From assembly GCA_024304875.1 (NCBI GenBank), contig JAMWZF010000072.1, forward strand, positions 1 to 11,341: DNA of 11,341 nucleotides. Reading direction: 5' to 3'. A program made the position numbers and the translations under genes. Of this stretch, positions 1 to 7,434 are shown piece after piece (position 1 is the stretch's first letter; every line of letters starts with the position of its first letter). The notes under the pieces are model-generated. The model did no database searches. It saw only the letters and a list, made by a program, of their open reading frames with translations, and was not told where the DNA came from. This DNA comes from Paracoccaceae bacterium. GTDB lineage: Bacteria; Pseudomonadota; Alphaproteobacteria; Rhodobacterales; Rhodobacteraceae.

Positions 1-22
1 GACCTTACCCGCGGATAAGGTC
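1..22. terminator. Hairpin at left edge, possible terminator of an upstream gene
   Basis: GACCTTA (1-7) pairs perfectly with TAAGGTC (16-22) around an 8-nt loop that contains CCGCGG. The stem may extend further left, outside the window. No T-run follows on the + strand. It lies just before the promoter of the first toxin-antitoxin module, so it could be the 3' end of a gene that is not visible. The pairing is seen; the terminator role is inference. Confidence 0.35.
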
Positions 23-35
23 CGCCCGCCAACCC

Positions 36-81
36 TTGACTCCCGCGCGCCCGACCCCATATAGCTAGCCAGCCGCCTAGC
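36..81 (+). promoter_or_regulatory. Promoter and probable autorepression operator of TA module 1
   Basis: TTGACT (36-41) and TATAGC (60-65), 18 nt apart, form a sigma70-like promoter. The -10 box overlaps TAGCTAG (62-68), which is followed after 8 nt by CTAG (77-80). GCTAG (64-68) and CTAGC (77-81) are inverted, and CTAGCCAGC is directly repeated at 65-73 and 77-85. Phd/YefM antitoxins, alone or with their toxin, typically repress their own operon through short palindromes at this position. The same TAGCTAG-N8-CTAG layout recurs at module 3 (8991-9009). A Shine-Dalgarno AAGGA lies at 86-90, 7 nt before the ATG at 98. Confidence 0.55.
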
Positions 82-97
82 CAGCAAGGACCGGACC

Positions 98-349
98 ATG
101 TTGACCCTTCAGGACGCCAAGAACCGGTTCAGCGCCGTGGTGGAGGCCGCTCTTGCGGGCCGCCCGCAGGAGGTCTCGCGCCGGGGCAAGCCGGCGGTGG
201 TGGTGCTGGCGGCCGAAGAGTATCAGCGGCTCCTGGCCGAGGCGCGGGGCCGCCGGGGCAGCTTTGCCGAGCATCTCATGGCCTTTCCGGGCGCCGTCGA
301 CATACCGGAGGGCAGGGCAGGGGCCCGGCCGCGCGACGTCGAGTTCTGA
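98..349 (+). CDS. Phd/YefM-family antitoxin, TA module 1
   Basis: An 83-residue antitoxin, a normal size for the family. Residues 1-45 match the Phd/YefM DNA-binding fold: an N-terminal LQDAKNRFSAVVEAA helix region, then the characteristic RRGKPAVVVLA strand and an EEYQRLL helix. The C-terminal part (about 50-83, ending RPRDVEF) is the polar tail that usually wraps and inhibits the cognate toxin. The ATG at 98 is supported by AAGGA 7 nt upstream and by a promoter/operator directly before it. The stop codon shares one base with the start codon of the PIN toxin (TGATG at 347-351), so the pair is translationally coupled. The likely role is to neutralise the toxin and autorepress the operon. The family call is by motif recognition, without a profile search. 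Confidence 0.88.
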   Translation: MLTLQDAKNRFSAVVEAALAGRPQEVSRRGKPAVVVLAAEEYQRLLAEARGRRGSFAEHLMAFPGAVDIPEGRAGARPRDVEF

Positions 350-750
350 TGTTCATCCTCGACACCAACGTCATCTCGGCCCTGCGCCGCCCCGACCGGG
401 CGCCGAAGGTGGCGGCCTGGCTGGGGGCGCAGGATGAGACCGCCCTGACCCTGAGCGTCATCACGCTGGGCGAGATCGAGCGCGGCATCCGGCTGCAGGA
501 GCCGCGCAATCCGGCCTTCGCGGCCGACCTGCGCCGCTGGCTCGACCGGACGGTGACGCTCTTCGCGGACCGGGTCCTGCCGTTCGGCGCCGCCGATGCG
601 CTGATCTGGGGCGACCTGTCGGCCCGGATCGGTCATCCGGGGGCGAATCTGATGATCGCGGCGCAGGCCCTGTCGCGGGACGCCGCGGTGGTGACCGGCA
701 ACGGCGCCGACTTCGACCCGACCGGCGCACGGGTCGTCGACCCGTTCTGA
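349..750 (+). CDS. vapC: PIN-domain ribonuclease toxin (VapC/FitB-like), TA module 1
   Basis: A 133-residue, single-domain PIN protein. It opens with MFILDTNVISALRRP, the signature start of FitB/VapC toxins, with the first metal-binding Asp at D5. The second acidic residue is E42 (LGEIERGI), and a late acidic residue is D121 (in GNGADF). The position that normally carries the third Asp, in the family pattern DxLIAATA, reads ANLMIAAQA, so Asn100 replaces Asp. The usual TRN before the last acidic residue reads TGN. VapC toxins cleave RNA (often tRNA) with Mg2+ held by these acidic residues, so activity may be weakened or lost. The start is the only sensible ATG, overlapping the antitoxin stop by one base. 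The family call is firm; the catalytic state is inference. Confidence 0.88.
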   Translation: MFILDTNVISALRRPDRAPKVAAWLGAQDETALTLSVITLGEIERGIRLQEPRNPAFAADLRRWLDRTVTLFADRVLPFGAADALIWGDLSARIGHPGANLMIAAQALSRDAAVVTGNGADFDPTGARVVDPF

Positions 751-866
751 CCGCTGCCTGCCGAATGCATTAACATAAGATGGATTATGCGGCGACGCCT
801 CGAGCGCCGGCACACTCCAAATCGGGTTGCGACACATCCTCTGTCCTGCTCGGGACCCGGACACTC

Positions 867-899
867 TTGACCGACCGCACGCACTGGACTAACTTTAGT
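867..899 (+). promoter_or_regulatory. Promoter and probable operator of TA module 2
   Basis: TTGACC (867-872) and TAACTT (890-895) are separated by 17 nt. The -10 box is covered by the inverted repeat ACTAA-CT-TTAGT (888-899), a sensible site for autorepression by the antitoxin encoded at 921. Its sequence differs from the CTAG-type operators of modules 1 and 3. The local A+T content is clearly higher than in the surrounding genes. The 170-nt gap from 751 to 920 also holds a short inverted repeat, CATAA (774-778) / TTATG (785-789), of unknown meaning. Confidence 0.5.
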
Positions 900-920
900 T
901 GGTTCACTCGGGGGATGACG

Positions 921-1154
921 ATGAAAACCGTCAACATCCACGATGCCAAGACCCACCTGTCCCGCCTCGTCGCGGCGGCAGCGGCGGGAGAGTCGTTCAT
1001 CATCGCCCGGGCCGGCAAGCCCCTGGTCAAGGTCGAGGCGGTGCAGCCGGCTCCGGCCACCTCGCGGCTCGACATCCTGAAGGGCCAGATCGCGGTGCCA
1101 GAGGACTTCGACAGTATCGCAGCGGACCGGATCGCCGACGACTTCGACGGGTGA
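921..1154 (+). CDS. Phd/YefM-family antitoxin, TA module 2
   Basis: A 77-residue antitoxin beginning MKTVNIHDAKTHLSRLV, with the typical ARAGKPLVKV segment at about residues 31-40 and an acidic C-terminal tail (ending ADRIADDFDG) that probably contacts the toxin. An in-frame ATG exists far upstream at 780, but the extra 47 residues lack family similarity and run through the promoter. The ATG at 915 would abut the GGGG (911-914), whereas 921 leaves a 6-nt spacer, so 921 is preferred. The stop overlaps the toxin's GTG start by 4 nt (GTGA at 1151-1154), indicating translational coupling. It most likely neutralises the following PIN toxin and autorepresses. Family assignment is by motif. Confidence 0.87.
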   Translation: MKTVNIHDAKTHLSRLVAAAAAGESFIIARAGKPLVKVEAVQPAPATSRLDILKGQIAVPEDFDSIAADRIADDFDG

Positions 1155-1546
1155 GCCTCCTCCTCGACACCCATGTCCTGCTCTGGGCCGTCTCGGCGGC
1201 GCATCGGCTGCCGGCCGACCTGCGTGCCCGGCTCGACGATCCCGCCGAGACGCTGGTGATGAGTTCCGTCAGCCTGTGGGAGATCGCGATCAAGTCGGCG
1301 CTGGACCGCCCGGATTTCAGCGTGGACGGCGAGCGGCTGCGCGCCGCTTGCCTGGCCGCGGGCTACAGGGAGCTTCCGGTTACGGGCCTGCACGCGCTGG
1401 ACGTGCGCAAGCTGCCGCCCCTCCACCGCGATCCGTTCGACCGGATGCTGGTGGCGCAAAGCCGGATCGAGGGTCTGACCCTGCTGACCGCCGATGCGGC
1501 GGTTCTCTCCTACGGCGGACGGACAGAAGAGGTGCGCCCGCTCTAG
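1151..1546 (+). CDS. PIN-domain toxin with GTG start, TA module 2
   Basis: A 131-residue PIN-domain nuclease. The start is GTG at 1151 (GTG AGC CTC...), inside the antitoxin stop; the open frame extends back to 899 but only in the wrong frame of the antitoxin gene. All expected acidic positions are present: D6 (LLLDTHVLLW), E44 (SLWEIAIK), D94/D97 (HRDPFDRMLVAQ) and D115 (LTADAAV). This is the LDTHxLLW subgroup of PIN toxins, distinct from the FitB-like toxin at 349. It resembles the toxin of module 3 closely, with near-identical DNA around the DPFDRML motif. The expected role is Mg2+-dependent RNA cleavage restrained by the antitoxin at 921. With all acidic residues intact it is predicted active. 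Confidence 0.88.
   Translation: MSLLLDTHVLLWAVSAAHRLPADLRARLDDPAETLVMSSVSLWEIAIKSALDRPDFSVDGERLRAACLAAGYRELPVTGLHALDVRKLPPLHRDPFDRMLVAQSRIEGLTLLTADAAVLSYGGRTEEVRPL
1427..1482 (+). repeat. Conserved 56-bp segment, inverted copy at 8414-8469
   Basis: Aligning this stretch with the reverse complement of 8414-8469 gives 51 identities in 56 positions and no gaps. Both copies encode the RDPFDRML-(V/A)-AQS part of related PIN toxins. Three of the five differences are synonymous-looking third-position changes, so common descent plus protein constraint explains much of it. The two copies nonetheless lie in opposite orientation about 7 kb apart and could act as a recombination substrate. The alignment is seen; any rearrangement role is inference. 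Confidence 0.7.
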
Positions 1547-1704
1547 CGCCGGATCAGCTCCCCTACCTGGCGCATCCGGGCCTTTATACCGCCGCGATCC
1601 GCGACAGGCTCGGCCTTCCGCCGCCCGATCCCGCCTGGACCGACCACACCGACGACCCGGCGCATCAGGACGTCCGCCTCCGTCGTGCCCCCGGCGACGA
1701 CTGA
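1547..1704 (+). other. Coding-like remnant after toxin 2, unidentified
   Basis: The 338 nt between toxin 2 and the ABC pair have no clear gene. In the frame ending at TGA 1702-1704, however, the translation after the toxin reads as ordinary protein (for example LPYLAHPGLYTAAIRDRLGL, then PPPDPAWTDH), with mostly G/C third positions. Upstream in this frame is only the shadow of the toxin gene, and there is no plausible start or ribosome site. It may be the 3' end of a gene displaced or truncated by arrival of the TA modules, or chance. I do not recognise the family. The remaining part (1705-1884) holds only the palindrome and TAGCTA hexamer listed separately. Confidence 0.2.
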
Positions 1705-1761
1705 GCCACGTCCGCCGGGCCCGGTCGGAGCGGCGCCCGATACCCAAGGCCGCGCTTTTCT

Positions 1762-1784
1762 CTCGCCGGCGAGTCCGGTAGCTA
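1762..1784. promoter_or_regulatory. Palindrome and TAGCTA hexamer upstream of the ABC pair
   Basis: CTCGCCGGCGAG (1762-1773) is a perfect 12-bp palindrome about 110 nt before the ABC start at 1885. TAGCTA, the hexamer at the core of the module 1 and 3 operators, lies 5 nt further on (1779-1784). A palindrome here could be a repressor site for the exporter operon. No convincing -35/-10 pair could be placed beside it, so this is a weak regulatory call. Confidence 0.25.
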
Positions 1785-1884
1785 TCCGGCCAAACGCCTC
1801 GCAGGCCGCCGGGTGGGCACCTTTTGTCCCGCCGCGCGCGACGGGCAAGATGGAGGCCGCGGACCGGTTCGCGGTGACACCGAC

Positions 1885-3708
1885 ATGACGACACCTTCCG
1901 CACCCGGGGGCCGGGACCGGGCCTTCCGACGGACCGCCGCCACCGACACCGCCAAGGGCCGCGCCGCGATCCGCCGGATCACCGCGATGTGCTTCCGCTA
2001 CCGCGCCCGCGCCTGGCTGGCCCTGGCGGCGACGGTGCCGGCCGTCCTGATGCAGCTGGCGATCCCGGTCATCCTCGGACGGGCGGTGGACCGGACCATT
2101 GCCATGGCCGAGACGCCGCAGATGCGCCCGCTGGTGCTGATCGCGCTGACCCTGCTGGCGGTCTCGGTGCTGCGCGGGCTCTTCACCCTGGCGCAGAACT
2201 TCGCGGCGGAATCGGTCGGCCACGCCCTCGCGCAGGACCTGCGCAACCAGATCTACGCCAAGATCCAGCGCCTGCCCTTCTCGTTCCACGACCGGACCCA
2301 TTCGGGCGACCTCATCACCGTGGGCATGCTCGACCTCGAAGGGGTGCGGATGTATTTCTCGACCGCCCTGGTGCGGACGCTCCTGCTGAGCCTGCTGATC
2401 GGGATCGGGGCCTTCATGCTGATCCGGGCCGACCCGATCATGGGCCTGCTCGCCCTGTCCTTCGTGCCCTTCGCGGCCTGGCGGTCCTCGGCCATGCAGC
2501 TGACCCTGCGGCGGACCTGGCTGATATTGCAGGAAAAGCTCGGCGTCCTCAGCCAGAGGATGGAGGAGAACCTGGCCGGCATCCGCGTCGTGCGCGCCTT
2601 CGCCGCCGAACCGCACGAGATGGCCAGGTTCGATGCCGCCTCGAAGGACGCGCTGGACTATTCGCACCAGCGGATCGACGTGCGGGTGCGCAACACCTCG
2701 GCGATGTCTCTGGCCTTCTTCCTCTCCATGGGGCTCGTCCTGCTCTACGGCGGGCGGCAGGTGGCGGCGGGCGAGATCACGGTCGGCACGCTGGCCACCT
2801 TCCTGACCTTCATGACCATCCTGCAGATGCCGGTCCGCCAGCTCGGCCTCATGGTCAACGCCTACGCCCGCGCCTCGACCTGCGGCGCGCGGCTGTTCCA
2901 GCTGCTCGACATGCCCGAGGAGATCGCGGACGCGCCCGACGCCAGGCCGCTCAAAGTCACCGAGGGCACGCTGACGCTCGACAACGTCGGCTTCGCCTAC
3001 CACGGCACCGACGGGCGGCGGGCGGTCTCGGGCATCAGCCTCACCGCGCGGCGCGGCGAGACCATCGGCATCCTCGGCGCCCCCGGCGCGGGCAAGACGA
3101 CGCTGATGCACCTGCTGCCCCGGTTCTACGACCCGACCGAGGGGTCCATCACGATCGACGGGCAGGACCTGCGCGAGGTCACGCTGGAAAGCGTGCGCGA
3201 GGCCGTCGCCATCGTGCAGCAGGACAGCTTCCTCTTCACCACCAGCATCGAGAACAACATCGCCTATGCCGCCCCCCGGGCCGAGGACCGGCGCATCCGG
3301 GGCGTGGCCGAAAGCGCCCAGCTGCATGACTACGTCCTCGGCCTGCCGCAGCAGTACGGCACGGTGGTGGGCGAACGGGGCGTGTCGCTGTCCGGCGGAC
3401 AGCGGCAGCGGCTCTCCATCGCGCGGACGCTGATGATGACCCCCGCCGTGCTCGTCTTCGACGACAGCACCGCCGCCATCGACGCCGGCACCGAAAGCCG
3501 CATCCGCGCCGCCCTGCGCGACTACGCCAAGGACCGCGTCACCCTGATCGTCGCCCACCGGCTCGCCAGCCTCAAGGACGCCGACCGGATCCTCTTCATG
3601 GAAGACGGGCGCGTCGTCGAAGAGGGCACCCCCGCCGAACTGCTCGCCCTCGGCGGCCGCTACAAGGCGCTGCACGATCTGCAGATGTCGCCGGAGGACG
3701 CCGCATGA
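1885..3708 (+). CDS. ABC exporter half-transporter with degenerate ATPase site (subunit 1)
   Basis: A 607-residue type I ABC exporter half-transporter (ABCB/MsbA-like). Six membrane segments lie near residues 43-66, 83-105, 162-180, 183-202, 273-292 and 300-318, followed by a nucleotide-binding domain from about 357. Motifs: Walker A GAPGAGKT (K404), Q-loop Q446, signature LSGGQ (502-506), Walker B VLVFDD (D526) and H-loop H558. The catalytic Glu after Walker B is Asp527, as in the degenerate partner of heterodimeric exporters such as TM287/288. The ATG at 1885 has GGTGA 7 nt upstream; the frame extends to 1813 but those residues look non-coding. The stop overlaps the start of the second half-transporter by 4 nt. 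Substrate is unknown: a drug, lipid or peptide exporter are all possible. Confidence 0.93.
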   Translation: MTTPSAPGGRDRAFRRTAATDTAKGRAAIRRITAMCFRYRARAWLALAATVPAVLMQLAIPVILGRAVDRTIAMAETPQMRPLVLIALTLLAVSVLRGLFTLAQNFAAESVGHALAQDLRNQIYAKIQRLPFSFHDRTHSGDLITVGMLDLEGVRMYFSTALVRTLLLSLLIGIGAFMLIRADPIMGLLALSFVPFAAWRSSAMQLTLRRTWLILQEKLGVLSQRMEENLAGIRVVRAFAAEPHEMARFDAASKDALDYSHQRIDVRVRNTSAMSLAFFLSMGLVLLYGGRQVAAGEITVGTLATFLTFMTILQMPVRQLGLMVNAYARASTCGARLFQLLDMPEEIADAPDARPLKVTEGTLTLDNVGFAYHGTDGRRAVSGISLTARRGETIGILGAPGAGKTTLMHLLPRFYDPTEGSITIDGQDLREVTLESVREAVAIVQQDSFLFTTSIENNIAYAAPRAEDRRIRGVAESAQLHDYVLGLPQQYGTVVGERGVSLSGGQRQRLSIARTLMMTPAVLVFDDSTAAIDAGTESRIRAALRDYAKDRVTLIVAHRLASLKDADRILFMEDGRVVEEGTPAELLALGGRYKALHDLQMSPEDAA

Positions 3709-5597
3709 GCCCCACGCAATCCACCGAACCGCGCGATCCGCACGACGACGGGCGGCCCCGGATGCGGGCCGTCGTCGGCTCCACCCGGATCGAGGAGGAC
3801 ATCTTCGGCCGCGTCTTCGACGGCAAGGTCGTGGGCCGGATCTGGGAATTCGTGGCCCCCTACAAGCCGCGGGTCTGGATCGCCGTCGCGGCGGTGCTGA
3901 TCTTCACCCTGTCGCAGCTCACCATCCCGCTGCTGATCCGCTACGCCATCGACAACGGCATGGCGCCCGGCGCGCCGCCGGGGCTGCTGGTGCGGATCGT
4001 GGGGCTGTTCGGCCTCGTCATCGCGGTCAACTACGCCGCCCAGCTGGTGCAGGAACGGGTGACGGGCCGGCTGGCCGAGGACGTGCTCTTCGACATCCGC
4101 CGCCGGATGTTCGGGCACCTCCAGCGGGTCTCCCTGTCCTTCATGGACAAGACCGAGGTGGGCCGCCTCATGTCGCGGCTGCAGGGCGACGTGAACTCGA
4201 TGCAGGAATTCCTCGAGACCTCGGTCCAGTCCGTCGGGGACATCGCCCTGCTGGTGGGGATCGTCGTTGCGATGCTCTGGCTCGACTGGCAACTGGCCCT
4301 GCTGGTGCTGATGGCGCTGCCGATCCTGCTCGGCGTCCGGGTGCTCTGGCTGGCCAGGGCGCGCGCGGCCTTCATGGCGGCGCACGAGGCGAATTCGCGC
4401 GCCAACGGCGCCCTTGCCGAGGCGATCCACGGCGTCCGCGCCGTCCAATCGATGAGCCGCGAGCGGCTGAACAGCGAGCTTTACGCCCGCCTCGTCGGCA
4501 AGACCTACGACGCGCAGCTGCGCTCCTCGGCGCTGGCGCAGATCATGATCCCCATCGTCGACACGCTGACCGGCATCGCCATGGCCGTCGTCGTGGTCGC
4601 CGGCGGATACGTCGTCGCCACGGGCCGGATCGAGGTGGGGGTGATGGTCGCCTTCCTGTTCTACATCCAGCGGTTCTTCGACCCGATCCGCTCGCTGACC
4701 CTGCAGTATTCGGTGATGCAGCGGGCGATGGCCTCGGGCCACCGGCTGACCGAGGTGCTGGACGTCCCGGTCGACGTGCAGGACGCGCCGGAGGCGGTGG
4801 ACCTGACTCCCGCCGATGACGGTTCGGTCGAATTCCGGGGCGTGACCTTCGGCTACGACCCGGACCAGCCGGTGCTGAAGGACGTCAGCTTCTCGGTCGC
4901 GAGCGGAGAGACGGTCGCCCTCGTCGGCCCCACCGGGTCGGGCAAGTCCAGCTGCATGTCCCTGATCCACCGGTTCTACGACGTGCAGGAGGGCGCGATC
5001 CTGGTCGGCGGCAAGGACGTGCGGGACGTGACGCAAGCCAGCCTCGGCCGGCACATCGCGATGGTCCTGCAGGAGCCCTACCTCTTCACCGGCACGGTGA
5101 TGGAGAACATCCGCTACGCCTCCACCTGGGCCTCGGACATGGACGTGATCGAGGCGGCCCGGGCCGTCGGCGCCCACGAGTTCATCGAGGCCATGCCGCA
5201 GGGCTACGACACCCTGCTGGACGAACGCGGCTCCAACCTCTCGCTCGGCCAGCGGCAGCTGCTCAGCTTTGCCCGCGCCCTCGCCGCCGACGCCCGCATC
5301 CTCGTCCTGGACGAGGCGACGGCGAACATCGACAGCTATACCGAGCGCAAGATCCAGAAGGCGCTTGTGAGGCTGCTGGAGGGCCGCACCGGGCTCGTCA
5401 TCGCGCACCGGCTGGCCACCATTCGCGGCGCCGACAGGATCGTCGTGCTGCAGCAGGGCGAGAAGATAGAGGAGGGCAACCACGACGCGCTGATGGCGCG
5501 GCAGGGTCTCTACGCGAAGCTCTACAGCCTGAACTACGCCAGCTTCGACGACATCCCCGCCGAGCTGACCGAGGCCGAGCGGAAGGCCTCCACCTGA
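3705..5597 (+). CDS. ABC exporter half-transporter with canonical Walker B (subunit 2)
   Basis: A 630-residue partner of the preceding gene, starting in an ATGA overlap (3705-3708), which implies coupled translation and equal supply of the two subunits. A polar N-terminal stretch of about 45 residues precedes six membrane segments (about 57-80, 95-115, 175-193, 197-216, 280-308, 314-335). The ATPase domain has Walker A GPTGSGKS (K414), Q-loop Q456, Walker B LVLDE with catalytic E537, and H568. Its signature is LSLGQ (512-516) rather than LSGGQ. In the predicted heterodimer this altered signature faces the Asp527-type site of subunit 1, giving one degenerate site, while E537 here pairs with the LSGGQ of subunit 1 in the canonical site. 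It acts as an inner-membrane exporter of unknown substrate. Confidence 0.94.
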   Translation: MSPTQSTEPRDPHDDGRPRMRAVVGSTRIEEDIFGRVFDGKVVGRIWEFVAPYKPRVWIAVAAVLIFTLSQLTIPLLIRYAIDNGMAPGAPPGLLVRIVGLFGLVIAVNYAAQLVQERVTGRLAEDVLFDIRRRMFGHLQRVSLSFMDKTEVGRLMSRLQGDVNSMQEFLETSVQSVGDIALLVGIVVAMLWLDWQLALLVLMALPILLGVRVLWLARARAAFMAAHEANSRANGALAEAIHGVRAVQSMSRERLNSELYARLVGKTYDAQLRSSALAQIMIPIVDTLTGIAMAVVVVAGGYVVATGRIEVGVMVAFLFYIQRFFDPIRSLTLQYSVMQRAMASGHRLTEVLDVPVDVQDAPEAVDLTPADDGSVEFRGVTFGYDPDQPVLKDVSFSVASGETVALVGPTGSGKSSCMSLIHRFYDVQEGAILVGGKDVRDVTQASLGRHIAMVLQEPYLFTGTVMENIRYASTWASDMDVIEAARAVGAHEFIEAMPQGYDTLLDERGSNLSLGQRQLLSFARALAADARILVLDEATANIDSYTERKIQKALVRLLEGRTGLVIAHRLATIRGADRIVVLQQGEKIEEGNHDALMARQGLYAKLYSLNYASFDDIPAELTEAERKAST

Positions 5598-5624
5598 CGG
5601 GCCGGCCCCGCCCTGCCCCGCGAT

Positions 5625-5651
5625 GCCGCGACCGGATCGTCCCGTCGCGGC
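5625..5651. terminator. Hairpin between convergent ABC and kinase genes
   Basis: GCCGCGAC (5625-5632) and GTCGCGGC (5644-5651) form a perfect 8-bp stem around an 11-nt loop. It fills most of the 58-nt gap between the stop of the + strand ABC gene (5597) and the stop of the minus-strand kinase (5656). No T-run is present on either side, but the position between convergent stops suits a bidirectional transcription end or 3' stabilising structure. Confidence 0.5.
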
Positions 5652-5655
5652 CCGG

Positions 5656-7434
5656 CTAGCATCCGGCAGCGCTGACCGGCCGGGCGACGCTCTGTTCGAC
5701 GGCTTCGAACTCCAGGGTAAACGTCGTCCCGGCCCCCAGCCGGCTGGCGTACCGCAGGTCGCCGCCCATCTGAATCGCCAGCTTCCGGGAAATGTGGAGG
5801 CCGAGGCCGGACCCCTGTGTCCAGGACTGTCCCTCGTGAGGGACCTGCGCGAACCGTCCGAAGACCGTGTCCTCCATCCCGTCCGGGATGCCCCGCCCGC
5901 TGTCGGTGATGGACAGCCTGACCTTGCCGCCCGCGCGCTCCAGCCGGCCCTCGACCTCGCCCTGCGCGTTCGAGAACTTGATCGCGTTCGAGAGGAGGTT
6001 GTCGATCACCTGCCGGACCGCGAAGGCATCGCCAATGATGAAGGACGGTTCGGCCGTACCCGTCTGGGTCAGCCGCACGCCGCGTTCGGCGGCGAACAGG
6101 TGCCTCTCGGCCAGGCTCTCGGCAAGGAGCCTGCCAAGCTCGATCGGCTCCTCTTCCAGGGACAGGGCATCGGCGTCGATCTTCTGCGCCAGGAGCAGGT
6201 TGTCGACCAGCCGGGCCAGGCGCACGCTGCCCCGCTGCGCGATCTCGAGCGAGTTGCGGATGGCCGGACTGACCGTGCCCAACCGGTCGCTGAGCGCCAT
6301 GTCGAGGCCGGCCTTGAGCGAGGTCAGGGGCGTGCGAAGCTCGTGACTGACCACCGAGACGAAGTTGTCCTTGGTCCGAACGGCCTCCTCGGCCCGCACG
6401 AGCGCCTCCTCGAGGGCCTTGCTGGCCTCGATCCGGTCGGTGATGTCCACGAAGGTCGCGCTCCAGCCCAGGGGCCCGTCGGCGGGGTTGAGGTCGTTCT
6501 CGATGCCGTGAACCCGAAGCTCGAACACCCGGTCGCCTCTCGTGATCTGGGCTGCGGCGGCGCCATCGCTGTCCTGGCCCAGACGGCTCAGGACATCCGG
6601 CGCCCCAAGGGACAGATCGCACCGCCTTGCGGCCGCGTTCGTCATGACGACCCGCTTTCGGCGGTCGAACAGCACGACCGGCTCGCTCATCGTGTCGAAC
6701 AGGGTCGACTGGCCGGCGGCGGCCATGTCCATCGAGCGCCGGTTCAGCAGCATCCAGGTGAAGACGAGGATCCCGAAGGTGAACATCGGCGCGGTCGGGT
6801 CGATGCCGAAGACGGTCAGGTCCAGCACGATGTAGGCGGTGTTCGCAAGCAGGGGGCTGATCGTGATCAGGACCAGCGTGACCAGCATGGACCAGGCGCT
6901 TCGACGCGCCCGGCGGAAGCCGCGCCAGAGGCAGACCAGCGTCGCGGCGACAAAGAGGTAGAGCGTGGCGATGATCGCGTAGAACGCGGGGCCGTGCGCG
7001 TAATAGACCCTGTCGTCCCCGGGCGGGATCCCCGTCTCACCGGTATAGACCAGCCCGTGCCAGGCGTTGGTCGCGGCCAGCAGGAAGGAGAGCCCCGGGA
7101 CCGCGACAAGGGTCGCGCTGGCACTGCGGGACCGCGGCCAGGTCGCCCCCTCGACATAGGCGAAGACGAAGAAGCACCAGGCGACCGGCACCAGCGCGTT
7201 CCCCGGCCAGGCCATCACGGCCCAGAACATCTGGCAGCCGGCCCCGTCCGAGGCGGCCTCGAGCCCGACCGCGAGAAGGGTCCAGACGACCCCCACGCAG
7301 GTCAGCGAATAGAACCGTTTGGCCGAGAAGTCCTGATGGCGCGCCATCCACAGCATCACGAAGGCGGCCAGGGCCGAGATCGCCGCGGCGATCATGAAGA
7401 CCGGGTCTCCCAGGGCACCGACAAAGCACGCCAT
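5656..7434 (-). CDS. Membrane sensor histidine kinase: 7TM, PAS-like, HisKA, HATPase
   Basis: A 592-residue sensor kinase. About seven hydrophobic segments fill residues 10-230, resembling the 7TM N-terminal region found in some histidine kinases. A PAS-like region follows (about 240-335), ending in FVDITDR, with a short coiled coil (336-356). HisKA carries SHELRTPL with phospho-acceptor H364. The HATPase domain shows the N-box DNLLSNAIKFSN (N479, N483), G1 DSGRGIP (D511) and G2 GSGLGLHISRKLA, so it should be active. The start at 7434 has AAGGA with a 6-nt spacer. No receiver domain is fused and no response regulator is in the window, so it is an orphan kinase here. The signal is unknown; the 7TM and PAS parts could sense a small molecule, redox or membrane state. 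The BLUF gene lies 223 nt upstream in the same direction. Confidence 0.92.
   Translation of the reverse strand: MACFVGALGDPVFMIAAAISALAAFVMLWMARHQDFSAKRFYSLTCVGVVWTLLAVGLEAASDGAGCQMFWAVMAWPGNALVPVAWCFFVFAYVEGATWPRSRSASATLVAVPGLSFLLAATNAWHGLVYTGETGIPPGDDRVYYAHGPAFYAIIATLYLFVAATLVCLWRGFRRARRSAWSMLVTLVLITISPLLANTAYIVLDLTVFGIDPTAPMFTFGILVFTWMLLNRRSMDMAAAGQSTLFDTMSEPVVLFDRRKRVVMTNAAARRCDLSLGAPDVLSRLGQDSDGAAAAQITRGDRVFELRVHGIENDLNPADGPLGWSATFVDITDRIEASKALEEALVRAEEAVRTKDNFVSVVSHELRTPLTSLKAGLDMALSDRLGTVSPAIRNSLEIAQRGSVRLARLVDNLLLAQKIDADALSLEEEPIELGRLLAESLAERHLFAAERGVRLTQTGTAEPSFIIGDAFAVRQVIDNLLSNAIKFSNAQGEVEGRLERAGGKVRLSITDSGRGIPDGMEDTVFGRFAQVPHEGQSWTQGSGLGLHISRKLAIQMGGDLRYASRLGAGTTFTLEFEAVEQSVARPVSAAGC

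Noticed and set aside
780..920. N-terminal extension of antitoxin 2 from an upstream ATG
   Set aside because: It would translate through the promoter and operator, and lacks similarity to Phd-type proteins.
1543..3675. Very long minus-strand ORF (710 codons) opposite the first ABC gene
   Set aside because: Antisense shadow: the + strand carries the full set of ABC motifs, while the translation here is low-complexity His/Arg/Gly-rich sequence.
3660..5483. Long minus-strand ORF opposite the second ABC gene
   Set aside because: Shadow frame created by high GC codon bias; the opposite strand has intact Walker A/B, signature and membrane segments.
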